Below are positions 25,432 to 37,771 of a stretch of 64,000 bases of DNA, one piece after another. The position numbers and the translations under genes were made by a program. The stretch is from Dipylidium caninum (Eukaryota; Platyhelminthes; Cestoda; Cyclophyllidea; Dipylidiidae). How positions within the stretch are numbered: position 1 is the stretch's first letter; each line of letters begins with the position of its first letter. The stretch is taken from contig QEYB01001381.1 of NCBI GenBank assembly GCA_017562135.1, positions 1 to 64,000 of the forward strand, read 5' to 3'. The notes under the pieces are model-generated. The model had not been told where the DNA came from, searched no databases, and was given only the letters and a program-made list of their open reading frames with translations.

Positions 25432-28075
25432 TCGGGGCGGGGCGGGCCGGGCGGGAGAGGGCAGGCGGGCATCGGCTTCTCGAAATCCCCTCTGATCTGG
25501 GCGGGCAGTAGGCGTGGACGAAGTGCGCGCGCATTAAGCACTTAAATGCCTCGCAAGAATTCCCACTTCCCTCCGCCCACCCGACTGCGCGCACCCGCTT
25601 GCGGCCGTGCACCCCGGCGGACCGCTTGCCCCGTCGCCCTGCCCTGCCCAGCCCTGCCCTGCCCTGCCTCTACATCCACCATTTCGCCGCCATCATCGCC
25701 ATCATGGTGTGCTGGAGCCGTTGGTATGCCCGTGGCCGTGGCCGTGGCCGTGGCAGTGTGTGTGCCTCCTGTCAGTCTGTGATGAATGAGTCCTTTTCAT
25801 GTTTGCGCCACGAGGGCTGATCGGAAAATGGGGCGAATTGAAGGAATTTGGGCATTTTATCAGTGAGCCAAGAAGTCAATGCAAGTGATTAATGTCAGCG
25901 AACTGCCCAGGACCTGCCAGCGAGTGTTACGGTGGCTGAGTTCAAAATGAACGGTTTTTGTGCCCTCGGAGGGGCGAGAATTTCCCCCAACCCGAGCGGC
26001 TGCCGAGTGTGGTAGCGGCTGGGGAGCGGGCGAGGCAGTGCGCACCAGCAGCGGATCTTCACTCGCCACCGCCAAGTACTCGACCGCGTCCACCCTCCTC
26101 TCCGGCGACGGCCACGGAGGGGGAGGCCGCTCGGCGGAGGCGCAGTTGCATGGGAGGGAGATCCCGAGAGTGCATGTAAGTCGCACTAATTCCACGGCGA
26201 GGGCAGCTTAAAAGCTGTTTCACTGTGTTGATATTAGTTATTTCCAATCGCCCGGGAGTGCTCTCGCCTTCCAGCAGAAGGCGTTGCCTTCAAAGACGCG
26301 GCACCCCGGGTTGTGGCCCCTCCACGCGTTGCGTCCCAATTTTTGAGGCTGGTCACGTAGGTGAAGGACGACTCGACGGCCTCCGGGCGTCGTCCTCACA
26401 CGCGACAGGTAGATTTGTGCACGGGAGAGGTGAGGCCGCCAGAGGCATGGAAGTGCCGCGACACACTGGCAGCTGCCTCGCATATCCCTTCCCCTCGGGG
26501 GGACCTTTGTCCAGTCGAAACCGTCGACTCATTCGCCTCCACCTCCACCGCCACCTCCACCTCTTCTACCTCGCCTCCTTCCTGACGTCCTCCCATCCGC
26601 CTTCGCACAAGTCACACGCGTCCAACACGACCTCCTCCTCATCCTCCTCATCCGAGTGACGTGTAACCGACGAGGGGCACGTGGACGTGGCCTGTGTCGC
26701 CTGACGGAAGGCGGGAGGAGGAGTGACTGCATGAAGGAATGAAGGCATGAACGAGTGTACCGGCGGAAGGCGAAAGGTCTGAGCGCTTAACCGAGTTTGT
26801 GAGGGAGGGTGGAAGGCGGGAGGTGGAAGGTGGAAGGTGGAAGGTGGAAGGGTTTGTTGCGGTGAGAGCAGAAACGGTGACGGGCGCCTTTACACCTCCG
26901 GTCGGTGGTGAGTGGCGCTTGTGGCGGGAGGACGAGAGGACTGACGCGACGTGTGTGTGTGTGTGTGTGTGCATGGTGGGAGGAAAACGAGAGTGGAGAG
27001 TGGTGGACAGCCAGCGGCGGGCCGAGCGTCCGGCCACGAGGGCGGTGATGTGGACGAGCGCGGAGAGGAGACGGCAGTCGAGGGGAGTGAGATGGGCCAC
27101 GCTAACTCGGCTCGCGGTCGCCTTCACGGGAGACGGGTTGTCTGGGAGAGGAGACAGACGAGATGCCAACTTGCGGCTGTCTGTCGCGAGGACGCCGCCG
27201 ACTCGCCCATGGGGTGCAACATTGACTGCTTTTTCGCCTCTTTACAAAATTTGTATATGTTCACGGGCAGAAGGAATCAGTCATTCCCTGACACGCATTT
27301 CACACTAGACAAGCTTGACAAGACCGCCGATGCGTGCGAGGACTCGTCGCTCAGCCGCTCCCCGACGCGGAACTCAGCGGCCTTCTGCGTCGCCCGCCTC
27401 GCCGCTCGCCCGAACGACTGCCTCGCGTCTGTCAGTCGTGGCGCACGCTCCTGAAGACACGCCGAGTTGGTTTCCTCCAACGCTTGCGGATTTCTTGCGG
27501 ATTTTGGGGGCATTTACCGCAGTCGCACGCCGTTTTGTCGTGTAAGCACTAAAAATGGCATTGGCTGGGCATTAATTCCCTTCCCCACTTATTTCACCTC
27601 GCATTTGTCTTTATATTTTCAACGGAACGCATGATTGATTCTCCAAGGTGACATAAACTTATGGCTCTGCGTCCCCTGCCCGCACGTCGTCCCGCCTTCG
27701 TGGCGGAAACGGCAATCGGTCTCTTTAGAGCGGGAGCCACCTTGAAGGGGAACGATCAAACGCGGGGGCAGGAAGGGCGAGAGGATGAAATATTGCGGAC
27801 AGGCGTTTCATCCTGCGGCGGGCGGCGGGGGGTGGAAGGGCGGAACGATTCGAGGCATAATTCAGCCCCGCAGGACGGGCACCCACCAAGCGGGCCAGCG
27901 GCCGGGCGGGCGCGTGATGTAATGCCGCTGACAGTCGTGTCTAATCGCCCTCCTCTCCGGCCTCCCTGCAATTCCGTCGAGTGGGCACGCGGCCACCTTT
28001 TATCTTCCTCCCCCGCCTCCTCGCCCAACCACGCACGCAATGCCCAGCCCGCGCGGTTGTGCGCACCACAGCCAT

Positions 28076-28148
28076 CCGTCCGTCCGTCCGTCCGGCTGTT
28101 CGTTCGTCCGTCCGTCGGTCCGCCCATTCGTCTGTCTGCCTGTCTACC
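28076..28148. repeat. CCGT tetranucleotide repeat, degenerate
   Basis: A CCGT/TCCG run that decays into CTGT and TCGT variants. It lies in an otherwise GC-rich stretch. Confidence 0.85.
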
Positions 28149-30688
28149 AGCCTCGACCCGGCCAGCGGTGAAGATCAAACACACTCAAATCTTGTGCGCA
28201 TTCACGACGAGGACTGTGCTCTCGCCCACATAAATCAGGCCTTCGGGAGCAGGCGGAGCAGCAGCAGCAGGAGGAGGAGGAGGAGCAGAGCAGGCGGGAT
28301 GCAGTCCCCGTCAGCCCTCAGCGCCCCCCCCCCCGCCCCGTCTCCCCTCCTCCCTGCCCTTCCCCGCCAAAATCCTTCCTCCCATCACTTCTTTTGATTC
28401 TCGGTGGTCGTAAATTATGCGCACTGCCATGGCAACAGTTGAGCGTCCGTGCATGCGCGCGTGCGGATGTGCGTGCGTGCGTGCGTTGGACGTCAATAAA
28501 TTCAAATTTTATCGTGTGCCCACCGCGATTTATGGCATTCCATCGACGGCGGGGGAATGAGGAAAAGCCAGAGAGAGAGAGAGGGCGAGAAATGGAGGGA
28601 GACACAAGGGAAGATCAAAGATGAAGACTTGGTAGATGTATTGCTTACTTGCACCGCCGCCACCGTCTCCCGAAATCCTTCGTCATGTCGGCAAAGCCCT
28701 GACGCATTCAGCTCGTAATCCTTTACCACATCTTAAAAAACAGCGTCAAAATGATGCGTTTACTAGTTTAAAGAGGAGTAAATTTTCGCCACTGGGACTC
28801 GTTGTCCGAGAAATGAACCGCAACGCGAGCACGGAGAGTCGCCGTGGACGGTCACCGACGCGAGGGGACGAAGCAGGTTCGCAAAAGTGGCCCAAAGGGT
28901 GCAGAATGTGCTTAAACGGATGAGTGCTCGCCGGACCCTCCACTGGGGGGTAGGTCACATCGAAGGTGCCCTCCTCGACCTCGCGAGGGGGGGAAAAGCC
29001 TCAATCCCTCGACATCGCCCAAATCACCCAAAGGGATTGCCAGGAACAGGCCGCGATTGCGCGTGGAGGCGTGCAGAGCGAATTTCCCAGACGGGAGAGC
29101 ACCGATTTGTCTTCAAGGCGACTGAATTAAATCATGTTCTCGATGACACTCCGGCCGTAAATAACACTTATTCCCCTGTGGTGAATATGGCTTTGAAGCC
29201 ATTACGCAAATTAGGTGAACTCGGAGGTGCAAATTATGGGAATTTTTCTGGCTTCAACTACACTTTGAAGTGTACCACACATAGGCGAGCGGACGTGGGA
29301 CGCCCGCGCGACGCGTTGGGCAGCGGAGGCTCCGCAGCCCCCTGAAATGCGCTTCTCGTCCGCCTCCTGCTCCTCCTCCTCTCGTCCAACACCAGGAAAT
29401 GTCCTCGCCACGAGGACGTCGGTTGGGCAGAAGCGGCCGTGGGGCTGTTCACGTCGAAGGGGACTCGTGGACACCTCCGCTGCGTGCGTGGAGGGCCAGA
29501 GAGAACTCTTCCTCATGACCAAAGCGGTCCCGTCGGGGAATGGCAAGACGGTCCATTTGGTGGGTGAGGCGGAAAGTGCCAAGCCGCCTCCTGGCCGTAA
29601 GGCCCGCCACTTCGTCGTCATTGAAAGTCTTTAGCTCGGCGAGGTGGTGCAATCGCGTCAGTCAGCCGCGTCCCGGCGGCGCTCTCGACGCCGTGCAGCG
29701 GAATCACGGCAAAAGGAGCCGCTGAGGCGCCTCGGTTGCCTATTCACCGGGCCAAATATAGGCAAATCTTACAATCAACGAGGAGATTGTTATTTTTTCC
29801 TTGTTTATTCCCCAAATTGTCGAATCACCTTTTATACTGTCAACCGCGAACGGGGCGACGGGGCGGCGGGCGACGGGGCTTTTATCGTTCTGTGTGTGTG
29901 TGTGTGTGTGTGTGTGACAACATTTGCTCCATTTTTGTTCTATCACCATTTCGCACTTATCGCGCCAGGCCTTTGAAACGGGCCTGGGCGGAATTCGCGA
30001 CCACCGCTGCCAGACGCGTTTCAAGAAATTTATGTGGAAGGCGTGCGAGGCGCGCGCCCATCTCCTCCCCGCAGTATATCATGTTCCCGCGCCGAGGTGC
30101 AGATGTGATTTCTTGTCTGGCATGGGCAAAAATTGAGTGTTTAGCAGATCCATTCTTAAAAGTCCTCCTCCCACCCAGCGGCCGCGAGGAAATCCACCCG
30201 AGGCGGAGTTATTCCCCGTCAAACGTGGTGACTCCGTGAGGAGACGACGACGACCGGAGGGACGAGGAACAGTGGGGAGAATCTCTCGAGTGATCTTCGT
30301 TAAAAGGCGTTAAAGTGTCCAACTCGAGACGGCTCCACTTCCTGCGAGAAGCCGTCCTGATGCCGAAGGTGGCGGGGCGGGCGGTAGTGGCCACCGACTG
30401 CGAGGGGACAGAGATCCTCCGTCCGTCCGTCCACGTGTGTGTGTGTGTGGTCGACTTGTGGCCTGCGCCACACAGTCATGAGTGGACAATCGCGTTTTTT
30501 TCCACCAGACCGAACAATCGGAGGTGGATTACACTCTCCCCTGTCAGGCCTTTCATCCCACAAAGTGGTGAAAGTTAAACGACCGGTGGGGCAACAAAAA
30601 ATGCCTCGGGGAGGCAGCTGAGTCGGAAAACCATCTTCAACTGTCTGCCAACGGTCGGGCAGGTCGTATGTGTGGATGGGACACCGCG

Positions 30689-30727
<39 letters not shown>
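30689..30727. repeat. GTC/GAC trinucleotide repeat
   Basis: About 13 uninterrupted GTC triplets. They produce Val or Arg runs in false frames on the two strands. Confidence 0.9.
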
Positions 30728-32238
30728 CTCGTTTCAACACGGGCCGGTGGACTTCTGCGGCGCTCCTTCACGACCCTCCATCTGCCAGAACGTAGCCTCA
30801 GGCACCGCCTCGAAGAGCTTCTTGACGCTTCTCGAGGCTGTTTGGGCTTAACGACGTTTCCCCGTGAACTCGTGCCAGAAAGGCTGAAGTAGGCGGGCTT
30901 TTTGTCTCCATTTGGTTTTGGAGAAGAAAGAAATAACAATGGATTTCATGGTTTCCAAGCGGGCAGAAGCAGTCGTGGAGACGCGGCGAGAGAGCCGTTT
31001 CAAAGGCGGACACGAGGGGCGGAGAGAGGAGAGAGGAGAGAGGAGGGCACCTCCTCCAAGCAGCGCTGGTCGACGACGAACAGGCAGTCCGATTAGCCCG
31101 TCTCCGGGACGGGGGGGCCTGGGGCGGCGGGGAGGGGGCAATTAGGGGCAAAAAGACCTGGCAATTGGCGACCCATTCGTTTGTTCCCCTCTATTTGTCT
31201 TTTTTTCTGCCAGGCTCTCTGCTCACCCAAATGCACGCGTATTTCCGGACTGGGGAGCAGCCTGTTTCCTGCTAAAACCACATCCTGTGTCTATCCATTA
31301 GCGCGGAGGTTAAGTGGCTACGTCGATGGGCGCGCAGGAAACGCCTGTTGAGTTGTTGATGTTATTGATGATGCTGCCACCGCCACCGCCACCGCCACCG
31401 CCAGGGCCAGGACGAGGGCCAGAAGCAGCGCCGCGGCTGCCCTTGTTGGCCTGTCACCGGAAACGTGGATAATTAATACCCTGGCTGCTTCAAAGGCTGA
31501 TTTGTGCTCTCAAACAAATCATCCCCTCGGCCAATTTTCGATGTGGTAGTTGGAACAATTCGGACAGGAGGCGCAGCAGAAACCGAGGCAAACGACGACG
31601 ACGGCGACGACGACGAGGACGAGGAGGAGGAGGAGGGGGAGTTTATGATAGAAATTTAGGATTTATTCAGCTTCCCCACAAACTGATCATGAGAGATGCA
31701 AAAACACCGAATGGACAGAGTTTTGGACGAAACATTCCCCGTCAGGGGACACAAAATCGTGTCCTCAAGTGGGCTGTTAGTCAGCCGCGCTGGAAGAGAG
31801 ATTCAAAGGCGAAACCACAACAGCGGCGGCCTCCTCCCGTTGCCATGCAGTTAATTAATGTCATGCAGGAGAAGAAAGTTATGAGGGAAAAACAGCCAAC
31901 AGCGCTCAGTAGGGACGGCAAAGTCTCACCGCGCGATGACAACGCACGACAACCGCGGAGAGCCTCAATTACTGTCGACAAGCCAAATAGCCTCTCCGCA
32001 GTAAGCAATTTTGCCGCGTTTCTTCCACCCATTATTGCCTCATTCGTACTCGTAAATTATTTTGGGGAGAAAAGTGCAATAACCTAATTAATGATATCAT
32101 AAAAGACTTTGACTCCTTGGCAGAAAGTCGCATATGTCAAAGGAAGTTATTTCCATGGAATATAGTGAGAAATGTGAAAAAGTGCGCTTTCCCTTCCCAC
32201 TCCTAATCAAAGCCCGTTTCATGGTTTCCCGCGCTAGA

Positions 32239-32285
32239 TGCCACCTTGTCAACGGCCGTTGCAGGCGTCCAGTGACAAGGTGGCA
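32239..32285. other. Perfect 13-base-pair hairpin
   Basis: TGCCACCTTGTCA at 32239-32251 is the exact reverse complement of TGACAAGGTGGCA at 32273-32285, with a 21-base loop between. The stem is too short for a typical microRNA precursor. It could be a structured RNA element, the ends of a tiny inverted-repeat element, or chance. Confidence 0.5.
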
Positions 32286-33434
32286 ACCCGCTGCGAGAGG
32301 CTGTTTCAGGATTCCGGAAATACTTGTGACAAGGAAATGCGCGTCACATGCCCCCACCTCGTGCACGTGGGGATATCAGTTGTTGAAGCGCCAAAGCGCT
32401 GGGGCACCCACTCGCCCTGACCGACGCTTAAATGCGCGCATTTTAAATCTCTCACCTACTAAATCAAAATATGCTCTTAGTAAAAGTTCCGTGAAGGCTT
32501 ACAATCACTGTGGGACTACTTTGGACTGCACAGGGGCAGGAAGGATCTTGTAATAAATTCGAAGTGCACGTCTAAGACCCAAATGCTTGAGTAGAGAATG
32601 AGATAATTTGGTAAAAAGGAATTTGGCAACACTTTGCCAAATTCCTCGGATTATTGAGTCTTTTTCCTTAGTATTCTTGTCTGCTGTGTCAAAATGTTTC
32701 ACAAATATATATAAAAAGACTACAAGTGTGAAAGTATCAGTGTTAATGCTCCCTTTCAGGACTGTCTGTGAGACTTGATTGGTGTATCAACGCTGGTCCG
32801 CTTAGGTTCTCCTGGTCAGAGCGTATTTTAAACCGAAAAGGGTGGACTCCGAGTAGTAGGCGACGCAGACGATTCAGCTTTCATCCGTCCCCGTGACGTA
32901 ACGGTGAAAGTGGGCGACACAGTCCACGAGTCGCCGATCTATTTTACCTTTGCTGTAAGCGATTTCAGGTCAGGATTCATGTGCTACTTATATTAATTTC
33001 AGTAGCATAATGTATGCCGTTAAAGGAGGTGAATTGCAGCCTTCCTTGAAGCATCAAAACCGGCAACTAACAATTTTCGCCAATTTTTTGCGCTCTAATG
33101 GTTCTGCCGATCTCTCTCCTAATACCTTTTCTTACGCCTGCTTTTGCACTAAATTTATAATGTTGAATTCCTCAGCAGGGCATTGTGCGGTGAAAGCATG
33201 GCAGGAGGCACCACCACCACGACCCGCCCTGAACAACTGAGGACCGGAGCACTGCGACCCGGGGATAATGGTGGGGTGTGCACCAGTCTCTCCCACCCCC
33301 GTGTGCTACGAGAATCGTCAGGTTCGGAGAGCCATATTCCGAGATAATCTTGCGTACTCTCCGGAGGAAAACAATGCAAATTTACATACCAGTGAGTTTC
33401 TCTAAATAGAATACAAAAGTTAAGTCAAGTAATC

Positions 33435-36400
33435 TTAGGCGTCCACCTCGAAAGCTGCATTTCGAGGTACAAAGTCCTTATGAACTAGGAAATCCGCCGT
33501 CCCTTGGGCTTCCTTTTCACGTTGTCGAATTTCACGGTATGTAGTTTCTATCAAGGCAATTTCTGCGTTCTTCGGAGGACTAGTGGGGAGGATTGCAACG
33601 GCATTGTTGGTACTCTTTTTTTTAGATGACTTCGGGAGGCCTGTTGCAGCCCACGGAGGAAGACTTCGTTTAGAATCGTGTAAATTGGCGGTGGAAGTGG
33701 AGGGAGGAGGCGCCTGAAAAGAGTACAAACAAAAAAAAAGCTCCATGTCAGCGACAGAATGTCAGGTACACACTCCACAACGTGATGTACAATTCAACTT
33801 GGGACAGGCTTTACCGTTTCAATGACTTTGAGGGCGCAGTTATTGAAGGAGACGTTTCTACAGGTGGAAACGTTCTCCAGCGGCAGGAGAGCCACACGCC
33901 CCGCTTCCAACCCCAGCATATGTGGCCCGCCTTTGTATCCCCACTTTCAAGCATCTTTTTTTGGGTCGAAAAAACCTCCAGCTTTTTTGCTTCTCTCAGG
34001 GATGAGATTGATTAGAAGTCTGCTGCATTCATGCTACCCCTAATGGCATTTCAAATGACTGCAGGCGGCGGATGGCTTTGAAGTCCACGAAACCTTCTAC
34101 GTGTGGGGGGGGGAGGCGTGGAGCGGGGTGGGGCAAGATGGAGGGGGAAGGTGAAGGAGCTTCGTGATCAGCGGAACACAAAACCTCATTTCCCCCACTT
34201 CAATCGTTCATTCACCGCCTTATCACTTTTTTCTTCTTTGTTGGTGGCTTGTTGAGGAAAGCACAAGGGTGACTGTCTCGTAGGGCACCGTCCCCGTCTG
34301 CCTTCGGGGCGGAAGGGCGAAAAATGACTTTATTGAAGGACTTGGCCGCTTTTGATGTTTCCACTGTGGCAAATCGGCTGCGTCTACGTTGAAGGGGAGT
34401 TGGAAAAAGCGTGAAAGAATGAAAAAGAATTGTGACCGATGGAAGAACATTCACTAGATTGTTATTATTGGGCGAAATTTTATCTTCTTCCGCCAAAAGT
34501 GCCTCCTAACTTCCTCCACTATAATGGAAGTTTAAGTGTACCTATTATACCGTTATCCACTTAACTTTATGGAGTCTGATGTCCTATTTTCTCCCAAAAG
34601 AGACCGCTTGTCTGCATTCCCTTAAAACGTCAATTTCATGAGTGCGTTGAAGTCTAAAGAGTCAACCAGTTGACAGTCACGTCGAAAAGTCGGACGAAAG
34701 AGTTGGGCGGCCACAGCTGAGCGCCACCTGGCGAACAGGAGCGGCCTTCCGGCCGTTCGCGAGGCACACGAGGCCCGCCGTGGCCGGCAAAGCTGGCCAA
34801 TCAGCATCGCATGCGCGGCTTTTAACTGGGACACTGGAATTGAACGCGCACCTCAATAATCGATAGCTTTATCGATTTTGAATACTCCGCTCTCGACATG
34901 GCGTCCTAGTGGCTGGAGGAGTGGTTGGCGGAGTGGAATGAGTCCGCGGAAGGGAGGTTTTCACGCAGACGGGCTCGGTATTTGGCGGGATAAGCGGGAA
35001 ACAAACTGGTGTTTTGTAAATAAACAAACTACTGAAAATATGTCCAATTGCCACAACTACCTGTCTCTTTTAACTAGAGCTTCGGTGAGACACCAAGTTG
35101 GCACTAGGGTGGTTAAGCGGGAAGGCAGTAGGTGACATTGAAGCAGCAACTCGAAAATTTTCCCCATTTACCTTGTGTAGCACTCGAATTTGAGGCAGAA
35201 GAAGAGAAGTCACGGCACCGGCGACTGCCACGAGAGAGAAAGTGAGAATGGCAAGGAGGTCGGAGCGATCTTGCAGCAAGACCTGGCCTACGTAGGGCGC
35301 GGTGAGAATGCCGAGCCGGTAGGCGGCGGCACACAGACCGCTGGAAAGACTGCGGACTCGAGACTGGAAGATGTTGCTCGCATAAATGCCGATTAGGCCG
35401 TTGCCGGCTGCTGCGACACCGCGGGTGACGAAGAAGACGATGTTGGAGGCTGATGGGGGAATGCAGAAGGCCTGCCAGGGATATGGTCATAAAAGAGAAA
35501 TTTTCAAATGAAATTAATCAACAGAAGCTCAAAATTAATGAGGGAGGAGAACGGGACGCATTAGGCTACCTTGAAGCCGAAAGTTACGAGGTGCGCACTA
35601 AAAATGAAAAGTAAAAGGAAGTCTCATGTCAAATAAAAGTGGAAGGCTATCACAGGCATGTAGGGGTTTTGTGAAATTAAGAAAAACTCTAGGTTTCATG
35701 AAAGAAAATGGTGATGAGGAGGATATTTTTTGTCGGAAAACAGCTCCTCAAGTTCACCGACTTCCTCCATCAGTGGGACAAACTTAAAACAGTGTGACTA
35801 AATTAACTAAGGTTTAGTCAATTTTTTGACAGCTTCATGCCAACCGACTGAACAGCCTACTTCCAGTACGGAAATGTGGTGATGGAAGCAATGCCTAGCG
35901 GTAGAGGAGGCAAAATTCAGCTGTTGTAAAGACATTTTATAGCGGTGCAGGCATTGACTACTTAAATTTATAAGTAGGATAGGTGAGAGTGACAATTTAA
36001 AATAGCGGTGAACAGGACCTATAGCGCAAGCAGATGACGAGGAGGAAGAACCTTCAATTTATCTTTTGGGGACACAAAAATAACTGCAACTTGTGTCCAT
36101 ACGGCCTATTCAGAGGCATAGGACGGATTTTTCTCCAAATAATGCGCTATGGGGATTAATGCAGTTCTCAATGAAAAAGAGAGATAAAGTCCACTGTAAG
36201 AAAGAGAGAGGAGAAGGAAGAGCGAGAGGAAGATAAAATCGCCACTCGTATCGGAAAAGGTTGACTTTAATTTTGAAACTGGCCACCAATCAACCAGACT
36301 GTTGTGTTGAAAGTACGCTACTAAAATTGCTACATTCACCTTGTGAACCTGAAATACTGCGTAGCGGCATTAGGGGGAGTTGAGCCTCAAACCTGTCAAC

Positions 36401-37739
36401 AAATGTTCCCAGGGCATTTTAGCGATGTCGTCTTGAGTCGCTGTGGAGCAAATCAACAGGACCGAAACAGTCGAGGCGGGTGATACCTGGCAAAAGAGGA
36501 GGATGCCGGTGAGCAAAAAGGTGATCAGTTGGGCGATGGGCAGTCGTCGTCCGAGCAGTGCGACCAGACTGTAAAGCGAGGGGGAGGTTCAGCAGCCCCC
36601 CCGAGGCGGAGATGAGCAGGGACTGGTAGCCCTCCTTGCGCAGCGGCTTGCAGCACTCGAAGGCCGTCCCGCCCGGAGTCTCAACGCTCTCCACGAGGCC
36701 CGTCACGTTGGCACTGCCCGTCTCCTACAAGAAGAGGACATGCTTCGACTCCCCTGCCGCATTGTCTAGACAGTGTTGCGAAACCCCTGAGCACGTGGAC
36801 TCCGACGACTGGTGAGCCAGCACACCTGCAACCAGCAAGGACTGTATGGCGCTTCACGCCCCCCGAGAGGGCAGTGCTTACGGTCTCTGCGGTGTGTGCC
36901 TCCCCTTGTCAATCGCTCAACGAAGCTGTCACCTACGCAAGCAGCCAACGAATCGCATAGTGACGCGTGGCGCTGACCTGTTTCTTTAATTAAAGTTGCA
37001 ATCGTGCAGGCACCGTCATACTTCCAGGCTCGTCGAACGCCTCATATTGGCTGTCAAAAAACTCAACAAAGCCTGATTTGACGTCATTAGCGTCGGTGAA
37101 AGCTTCACTACTGGAGGAGTTCTGCGTGAAACGACGAAATAAATTGTGGTGGGAGGGCGCAGGGTGAGGGCTACACGGCGGATGTGGCGGCGTGTCGCAA
37201 GCAGACCATGGTGGGGAACAAGGCCTTCACAATTTGCCACTCCTCACCGCTTTCCTCAGTCTGGCTGTTTGTCGAACACACGCGGTTGAGGTGATCGCTT
37301 AGACGCTTGGTAAAAGTTCGAAGTGCAGGATGCCTCCATGATCCCCGCCAAAATCTTCTTGTTCGGCGGATGTCCGCTTTGATGTCGTCTGGGCCGGTTC
37401 CTCCTGCCGTACCCACCATCTCTTCCAATCAACGTCGGTTTTAAACCAGCCACTTTCGTCGCCAGTGGTGAGTCTCTCCCGGCATGGGGTAATTTCGATG
37501 CCAATGCGGCTGCTGCTGTGCGCTGCGCCAAGCGGATCTCCTCAAGCGGGAGAGAGCGGGTTCCACGGAACGGTCAAGTTGCCCGACAGAGTCGAGCTGT
37601 TGCAATGTCCCCTCGAGTCTGGCTGCAGCACCGCGGGTTGTGCTCCCACCATCCGACGCGACAACCACCTCGCCTGATGTGCTTCGCGTCGACTCCAGCT
37701 GGACGGGCGCCAGCGCGTTGAGCACTTTGAGGCTGCCCT

Positions 37740-37771
<32 letters not shown>

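Larger units (their letters stand above)
24182..33434. other. GC-rich, microsatellite-laden region without recognised genes
   Basis: No gene I can support. It contains a GGTCC pentamer run (25396-25431), a GTGGCC run (25731-25755), a CCGT run (28076-28148), GT (29890-29916), GTC (30689-30727) and CCGCCA (31376-31403). AT-rich islets carry TAATTA cores near 25275-25299, 31847-31862 and 32083-32095. Beyond about 31.6 kb the sequence becomes more AT-rich towards the transporter gene. Open frames up to 190 codons occur on both strands but overlap and show no domains. Confidence 0.5.

Noticed and set aside
31689..32087. A 132-codon plus-strand frame
   Set aside because: No domain, no splice partner and no promoter signs. 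The composition changes midway with local base content.
32480..33434. A canonical poly(A) signal for the transporter gene
   Set aside because: I looked for AATAAA on the minus strand within about 900 bases after the stop and found none convincing.
34212..34496. A minus-strand frame ending in K-K-K-K-V-I-R-R as an extra transporter exon
   Set aside because: The available acceptors give phase 2, while the preceding transporter exon ends in phase 0. Exon 4 at 33713 fits in phase without it.
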